DNA from: Bacteroidales bacterium UBA1189
GTDB taxonomy: Bacteria > Bacteroidota > Bacteroidia > Bacteroidales > Bacteroidaceae
Direction of reading: 5' to 3'
DNA: 64,000 nucleotides
NCBI GenBank assembly: GCA_002309805.1
Contig: DBYJ01000045.1
Location: 352-64,351, forward strand
Position 1 is the first letter of the stretch. Each line of letters starts with the position of its first letter. Shown piece after piece: positions 60,383 to 64,000 of the stretch. Both the position numbers and the translations under genes were made by a program. The notes beneath the pieces are model-generated. The model ran no database searches and was not told the DNA's origin. It saw only the letters and a list, made by a program, of their open reading frames with translations.

Positions 60383-60412
60383 CTTAATAGTAATCTTCTA
60401 AACAATATAACA

Positions 60413-61069
60413 ATGAGAAAAACAAAGAAGGAAAAGCAAAGCGGCAGCATTGCGTATCAGATTATTACGAAGAAGGACCTTACGGGACAGGCAACTGAGT
60501 CGAACCCCGTCATTCGCGTAGCGCCTGTGCACCAGGAGACAGTCAGTACTTCAACGATGTCTGAAGAAGCTGCATTTGGTACTACGTTGACGCCCACCGA
60601 TATTGCGGCTGTACTTACGTCGCTTGGCGACTACATCGCCCGTACGCTGAAAAACGGCAAACGACTGAAGGTGGATCATGTGGGAACGTTCAACGTCTCG
60701 CTTACTTGCAGCTGGACGGACGACGAAGGCAAAGTGCACGAGCACACGTTGGACGACAACATCACCAGCGGAAACAAGGTGAGGGTGAAGAACATCGTCT
60801 TTACGCCTGATGCCGAATTGCTGAAGGAGGTTCGCAAGGCTGTGTGCGTCAGTTCGGGCATGAAACCTTATCAAGGACCTACGGACGAGGCGATTGAAGC
60901 TAAGTTTACGGAGTGGTTCGGCACTCATCCCTCCATCACGCGCAAGGAAGTGGAATGGCTGTTCGGCTGTTCACGCCGCTATGCCCTTAATATCCTCAAG
61001 CGTCTCGTGGGTGAAGGACGTCTTTCTGCGGAAGGCTCAGCTCATACCCGCTACTACAAGCCCGTATAA
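60413..61069 (+). CDS. HU-like DNA-binding protein with C-terminal winged-helix-like domain
   Basis: I take the ATG at 60413 (MRKTKKEKQSGSIAYQI) because it follows the leader palindromes; the longer frame would start inside them. The 218-residue protein has a HU_HIG-type domain (about 12-140) containing the IARTLKNGKRLKVDHVGTFNVSL segment. A C-terminal region (about 150-218, RKEVEWLFGCSRRYALNILKRLVGEGRL) has the look of a winged helix. Such proteins bind DNA, probably as dimers. The palindromic leader is a plausible site for self-control. It converges with the barrel gene at 61091, 21 bp away. Confidence 0.82.
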   Translation: MRKTKKEKQSGSIAYQIITKKDLTGQATESNPVIRVAPVHQETVSTSTMSEEAAFGTTLTPTDIAAVLTSLGDYIARTLKNGKRLKVDHVGTFNVSLTCSWTDDEGKVHEHTLDDNITSGNKVRVKNIVFTPDAELLKEVRKAVCVSSGMKPYQGPTDEAIEAKFTEWFGTHPSITRKEVEWLFGCSRRYALNILKRLVGEGRLSAEGSAHTRYYKPV

Positions 61070-61090
61070 AAAAAACGAATCTGTTTTTCC

Positions 61091-63826
61091 TTATTCCTTT
61101 ACCTTAGCGTCGAGGTGGTAGGTGAAAGTGAGGGCGGCATAGTGGTGGCGGTAAGCGTAGATGGTGGTGGTCTGCTGATAGGCGCTCTGTGTGGCGTAGA
61201 TGCGGTCGTTATGCCCAAGGATGTCGTCGAGGTCGAGGCGCATGCGGCCTTTGCCCTTTAGGATTTTCCAGGTGACGGAGCCATCCCAGACGAGATAGTG
61301 GCGGTTCATGGCAGCGACGGCATAGCCGCTGTTGTCGTTCTGAGTGAGGCGGGTACTGAACTCCAAATTGCCGCGTGTGACACGGGTGTTCAGGCCATAC
61401 TGGTTCTGCCAGAGCGTGGTGTTCTGTGCGGGTGAGGCAGAGAAGTGCAGGCTGTTGGCATCGAGCGTGGCAAAGAGGGAGACTGAGAGCCATTGCCACT
61501 CCAACGAGGCCGACAGGCGGTCGTAGGGATGTAGGCTATTCTGGAGGTTCAGAGTGGGCTGAGCATCGGTGGGTAGCTGCAAGAGAAAGCCATAAGATTG
61601 GCCAAACCCCAGACGAAGGTCGTTCTGAAGGCGGATGTAATCGCCGAGTCCTTGGTCGTAGTTGATTCGAAAATTCCACGTCCGGCTGCCGCGGACGTTC
61701 TCCGGGCGGCTGGAATAGACAGCCGTCGTGGGGTTGTAGCGCAGGGAGGTACGCGTTTCGTGGTCGCTGGCTGCAAAGTCGGCAGAGAGCGATAACGACA
61801 GCTGATGAGGCGCCCACATTGTGGAGAACATGATGCCTGCCTTGTGGGTATGTGTGTCTTTCAGATTTGGATTGCCCTCGACGATGTAGAGTGGGTCGGT
61901 GAGGTCGCGATAGGCGAGCGTCTCCATGAGGCGTGGCTGCGTGGTGGCGTAGCCGTAGGAGCCTTCAAGCCTTGTGGTCTTGGTGATTTTCCAGACCGCC
62001 CGCGTTTGGGGGTCGAGGAGTAGACGATGGCGCTGAGCGGCGGTGTCGAGCCGACCGCGCAAATAATCCTCTGCCTCGCGTTGCCAGCGGGCGGAGAAGC
62101 TGGGGAGTAGTTGGAGGGTGCCGAGATTAAGTGTTGAGTTGAGGCTGAGGCTTTGGGTGGTGGTGCGGTAACGGTCGTCGTAGCTGTTGGCGGCATCGGG
62201 GGTGCCGTTCGTCTCGAAATCCTGATGGCGTTGGTTTCGCTGGTGCTCTATCTTATAAGAAAGGTCCACAAGCCAGCGCTCTGTCAGCCAACGTTTCCAA
62301 TGGCCGCCTGCGCGTGCTGTGAGGTGTGAGGACGGGGAGAAGGAGTGCTGATTAAAAAGGTCAACAAGTCCATAGCTCAGCGAGTCAACATGCTGGATTT
62401 CTCTTTCCGTCGATAGCTCTTCTTGGTTGTCAGAGTAGGAAAATGCGGCGTTGGCATCGAGGGCGCCTTCCTTCACGAAATGGCTCCAGGAAACTTCGGT
62501 CGAAAGGCTTGTACGGCGAATGTGTTCCAGCATGCGGGCCTGCTGCGTGAGTATGTCGATCTGTTCAGTCTGTTGAGACCTGTTGTTGGTGGTGGTGACA
62601 TGTTCGGCGCGGCAGCGGAGCCAGAGGCTGTTCAATGAGTCAATGTCCCAACTGAGATTGGCGCCGAAATAGGGATTTAGCTGGTGCGATTGTTGGATGT
62701 CCTCCATGGTGGTGCGCTGGGCAGCAGTACCAGGTAGGTAGTTCAGGGTTTCGGAACGTGAGGCTCGCCACTCGCCGTCGTGGGCTAAGCCACCGCTGAA
62801 GCTGTAGTTGCTGTTCAGTTCATGGCTGCCTGACGTGCGCTTCCATCTATGCTGATAGCCTGCGGCGGCACCTTGCTCCTGGCCATAGCCGTTGTTCTGC
62901 CGGATGCTGACGCTATTCATATAACGGCGAGCATGGTGGTCGATGTTGTTAGCATCGATAAAGATCATCGCAGGGTCAGTCTTTGAGAGGCGGTTCGTCT
63001 GAAGGTCGGCTTCGTAGTGACCTTTGGAATGGGGCTGGCTGCTGACGACAGGCTTTTGGTCATCTGGCGTCTGACCCCCAACGGTGACGTCGCCATACCA
63101 GCGGTCGAGAAAGCCGGGCTTGATGGTGAGGTCGAGCACCATGTCCTCGGTGCCATCGTCTCGCCCCGTCCTTTCGCTGAATTTCGAGGCTTTGTTGTAG
63201 GCCTTGATGTCCTTGACGGCTTCGGCGGGCAGCTGACTGACGAGGTCGTTTCCGCCGAAGAGGCTCTCGCCGTCCATAATGATGCGGATGGGTTTGCCGT
63301 TCCACGTCAGGCTGCCGTCCTCTTCGATCTCTACGCCTGGTAGCTGGCGGATGAGTTCGTCGAGACGTGCACCTTCTTGCAGGCGGAAGGCCTCAGGATG
63401 GAAGACTATGGTGTCGCCTTTGACCGAGAAGCGGCGGGCGCGGGCGTTGACCTCCACCATCTCCAGCATGTAGGGCGACATCTTCAGTTCGATGGCGCCG
63501 ACATCGATGGTGTCCTTTCGGCTGTCGCTGTAAGCAAACACCATTTTCGATTTCGGGTAGTAGCCCAGCATGGAGGCTTGCAGCGTCCCCTTGCCGTCGG
63601 CGAAGAAGAGGAAGTTTCCGATGGAGTCGGCAGCTAGAAAGTATGTGGCGGTACCATTGTCGTAACGCTGTTCGAACTTCAGCGTTGCCAGCGGGACGAT
63701 CTCTTTGCTGTCGGCGTCAATGACGCGGCCGCGGACGATGTCGGCCTTAGCAGGATTTGTGCTCATGAAAAGGCACAGGAAGAGCAGGACACGGGTGGTC
63801 CCGCGCCGGGAAAGAATCATTTTCAT
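61091..63826 (-). CDS. TonB-receptor-like outer-membrane beta-barrel protein
   Basis: This 911-residue protein has a signal peptide (1-28), a CarboxypepD-regulatory-like domain (about 29-115, VRGRVIDADSKEIVPLATLKF), a plug-like region (about 125-235, with LDELIRQLPGVEIEEDGSLTWNG) and a long beta-barrel. Proteins of this build form outer-membrane transporters or surface assemblies. No SusD partner is adjacent. The end YHLDAKVKE lacks the usual aromatic last residue. The start at 63826 begins MKMILSRRGTTRVLL; an ATG two codons on is possible. It is transcribed away from the inverted repeat at 63898. Confidence 0.86.
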   Translation of the reverse strand: MKMILSRRGTTRVLLFLCLFMSTNPAKADIVRGRVIDADSKEIVPLATLKFEQRYDNGTATYFLAADSIGNFLFFADGKGTLQASMLGYYPKSKMVFAYSDSRKDTIDVGAIELKMSPYMLEMVEVNARARRFSVKGDTIVFHPEAFRLQEGARLDELIRQLPGVEIEEDGSLTWNGKPIRIIMDGESLFGGNDLVSQLPAEAVKDIKAYNKASKFSERTGRDDGTEDMVLDLTIKPGFLDRWYGDVTVGGQTPDDQKPVVSSQPHSKGHYEADLQTNRLSKTDPAMIFIDANNIDHHARRYMNSVSIRQNNGYGQEQGAAAGYQHRWKRTSGSHELNSNYSFSGGLAHDGEWRASRSETLNYLPGTAAQRTTMEDIQQSHQLNPYFGANLSWDIDSLNSLWLRCRAEHVTTTNNRSQQTEQIDILTQQARMLEHIRRTSLSTEVSWSHFVKEGALDANAAFSYSDNQEELSTEREIQHVDSLSYGLVDLFNQHSFSPSSHLTARAGGHWKRWLTERWLVDLSYKIEHQRNQRHQDFETNGTPDAANSYDDRYRTTTQSLSLNSTLNLGTLQLLPSFSARWQREAEDYLRGRLDTAAQRHRLLLDPQTRAVWKITKTTRLEGSYGYATTQPRLMETLAYRDLTDPLYIVEGNPNLKDTHTHKAGIMFSTMWAPHQLSLSLSADFAASDHETRTSLRYNPTTAVYSSRPENVRGSRTWNFRINYDQGLGDYIRLQNDLRLGFGQSYGFLLQLPTDAQPTLNLQNSLHPYDRLSASLEWQWLSVSLFATLDANSLHFSASPAQNTTLWQNQYGLNTRVTRGNLEFSTRLTQNDNSGYAVAAMNRHYLVWDGSVTWKILKGKGRMRLDLDDILGHNDRIYATQSAYQQTTTIYAYRHHYAALTFTYHLDAKVKE

Positions 63827-63897
63827 AAATAAAGAGCTACTTTTTAATAACTACAAATTACATGAATTATCGATTAACTATTATGTCTATCTTTTGT

Positions 63898-63974
63898 GAA
63901 AGCGGCAGGGATTTGGCTCTTCATTAAACTGTATAACTCAAAAAACCCATGAAGAAGTTTTCCCTGTCGCTTTC
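63898..63974. repeat. Long imperfect inverted repeat at the window edge
   Basis: The arms 63898-63924 and 63949-63974 are inverse copies, with GAAAGCGGCAGGGA facing TCCCTGTCGCTTTC and a weaker match towards the 24-nt loop. It could be the end of a mobile element, a foldable RNA or an operator for the gene to its left. Nothing else can be supported between 63827 and 64000. Confidence 0.55.
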
Positions 63975-64000
63975 TTGTTAGTAGTTGGCTATTATTTGGT

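Overview
The window is chromosomal DNA from a member of the Bacteroidales, most likely Prevotella or a close relative. The support is: about twenty promoters of the Bacteroidetes type (-7 element TAnnTTTG, no E. coli-like -10), a complete Na+-pumping NQR operon, the succinate-to-propionate decarboxylase cluster (mce-mmdA-oadG-mmdC-mmdB), a Ser-type sulfatase, GH20 and GH31 glycosidases, DUF3078, DUF1460 and HU-like proteins, and a TonB-receptor-like outer-membrane protein. No phage, plasmid, CRISPR array or intact insertion sequence is visible.

Layout. 1-6.1 kb: a broken HU-like gene, a lipoprotein, and a minus-strand operon DUF1846-yidC-GH20. 6.2-14.9 kb (plus): a DUF3078 protein, ettA, a seven-SLBB polysaccharide-export protein with its Wzz-like partner, and fabD. 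14.9-20.5 kb: uxaC diverging from an oxidoreductase/S37 peptidase/MalY-type lyase operon. 20.8-23.7 kb: a GH31 enzyme with a PA14 domain. 24-29.9 kb: nqrABCDEF on the minus strand. 30.5-39.8 kb: a SUKH protein, then tamB, an RluA-type synthase, DUF1460, a histidine-rich CobW GTPase and a TIM-barrel isomerase. 39.9-42.4 kb: two envelope proteins and tRNA-Arg(TCT) on the minus strand. 42.6-48.8 kb: a Ca2+/Na+ antiporter, thrS-infC-rpmI-rplT and a sulfatase. 48.9-56.2 kb: the pnt transhydrogenase and the methylmalonyl-CoA decarboxylase cluster. 56.3-64 kb: a lipid kinase and miaA (minus), ftsE with a glycosyltransferase, an HU-like protein, and an outer-membrane barrel protein.

How the genes fit together. 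NQR exports Na+ using NADH, the Mmd complex exports Na+ by decarboxylating methylmalonyl-CoA to propionyl-CoA, a CaCA antiporter spends an ion gradient, and Pnt balances NADH and NADPH. This suits an anaerobe that ferments sugars to succinate and propionate. The glycosidases, sulfatase and uronate isomerase suit growth on host or plant glycans.

The most unusual content is in the spaces between genes. Five widely separated intergenic loci (9540-9602, 20556-20639, 30105-30302, 41814-41876, 51838-51921) each hold 3-9 tandem units with a period of exactly 21 bp (22 bp at one locus). The units differ between loci, but when aligned on the right strand nearly all share a core close to TGCRnTG. A sixth array of 21-bp period (9464-9520) is made of TTCCA-N5-TGGAA dyads. 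I do not recognise this as a described element. A second class, 7-bp tandem repeats, lies in several spacers and has also entered coding sequence: seven heptamers lie inside the MalY-type gene, and the 3' end of miaA is heptamer sequence. A third class, GC-rich palindromes, appears near 283 and inside the glycosyltransferase gene. These repeats, and an alternating inverted 11-mer in the leader of the HU-like gene, are the main leads.
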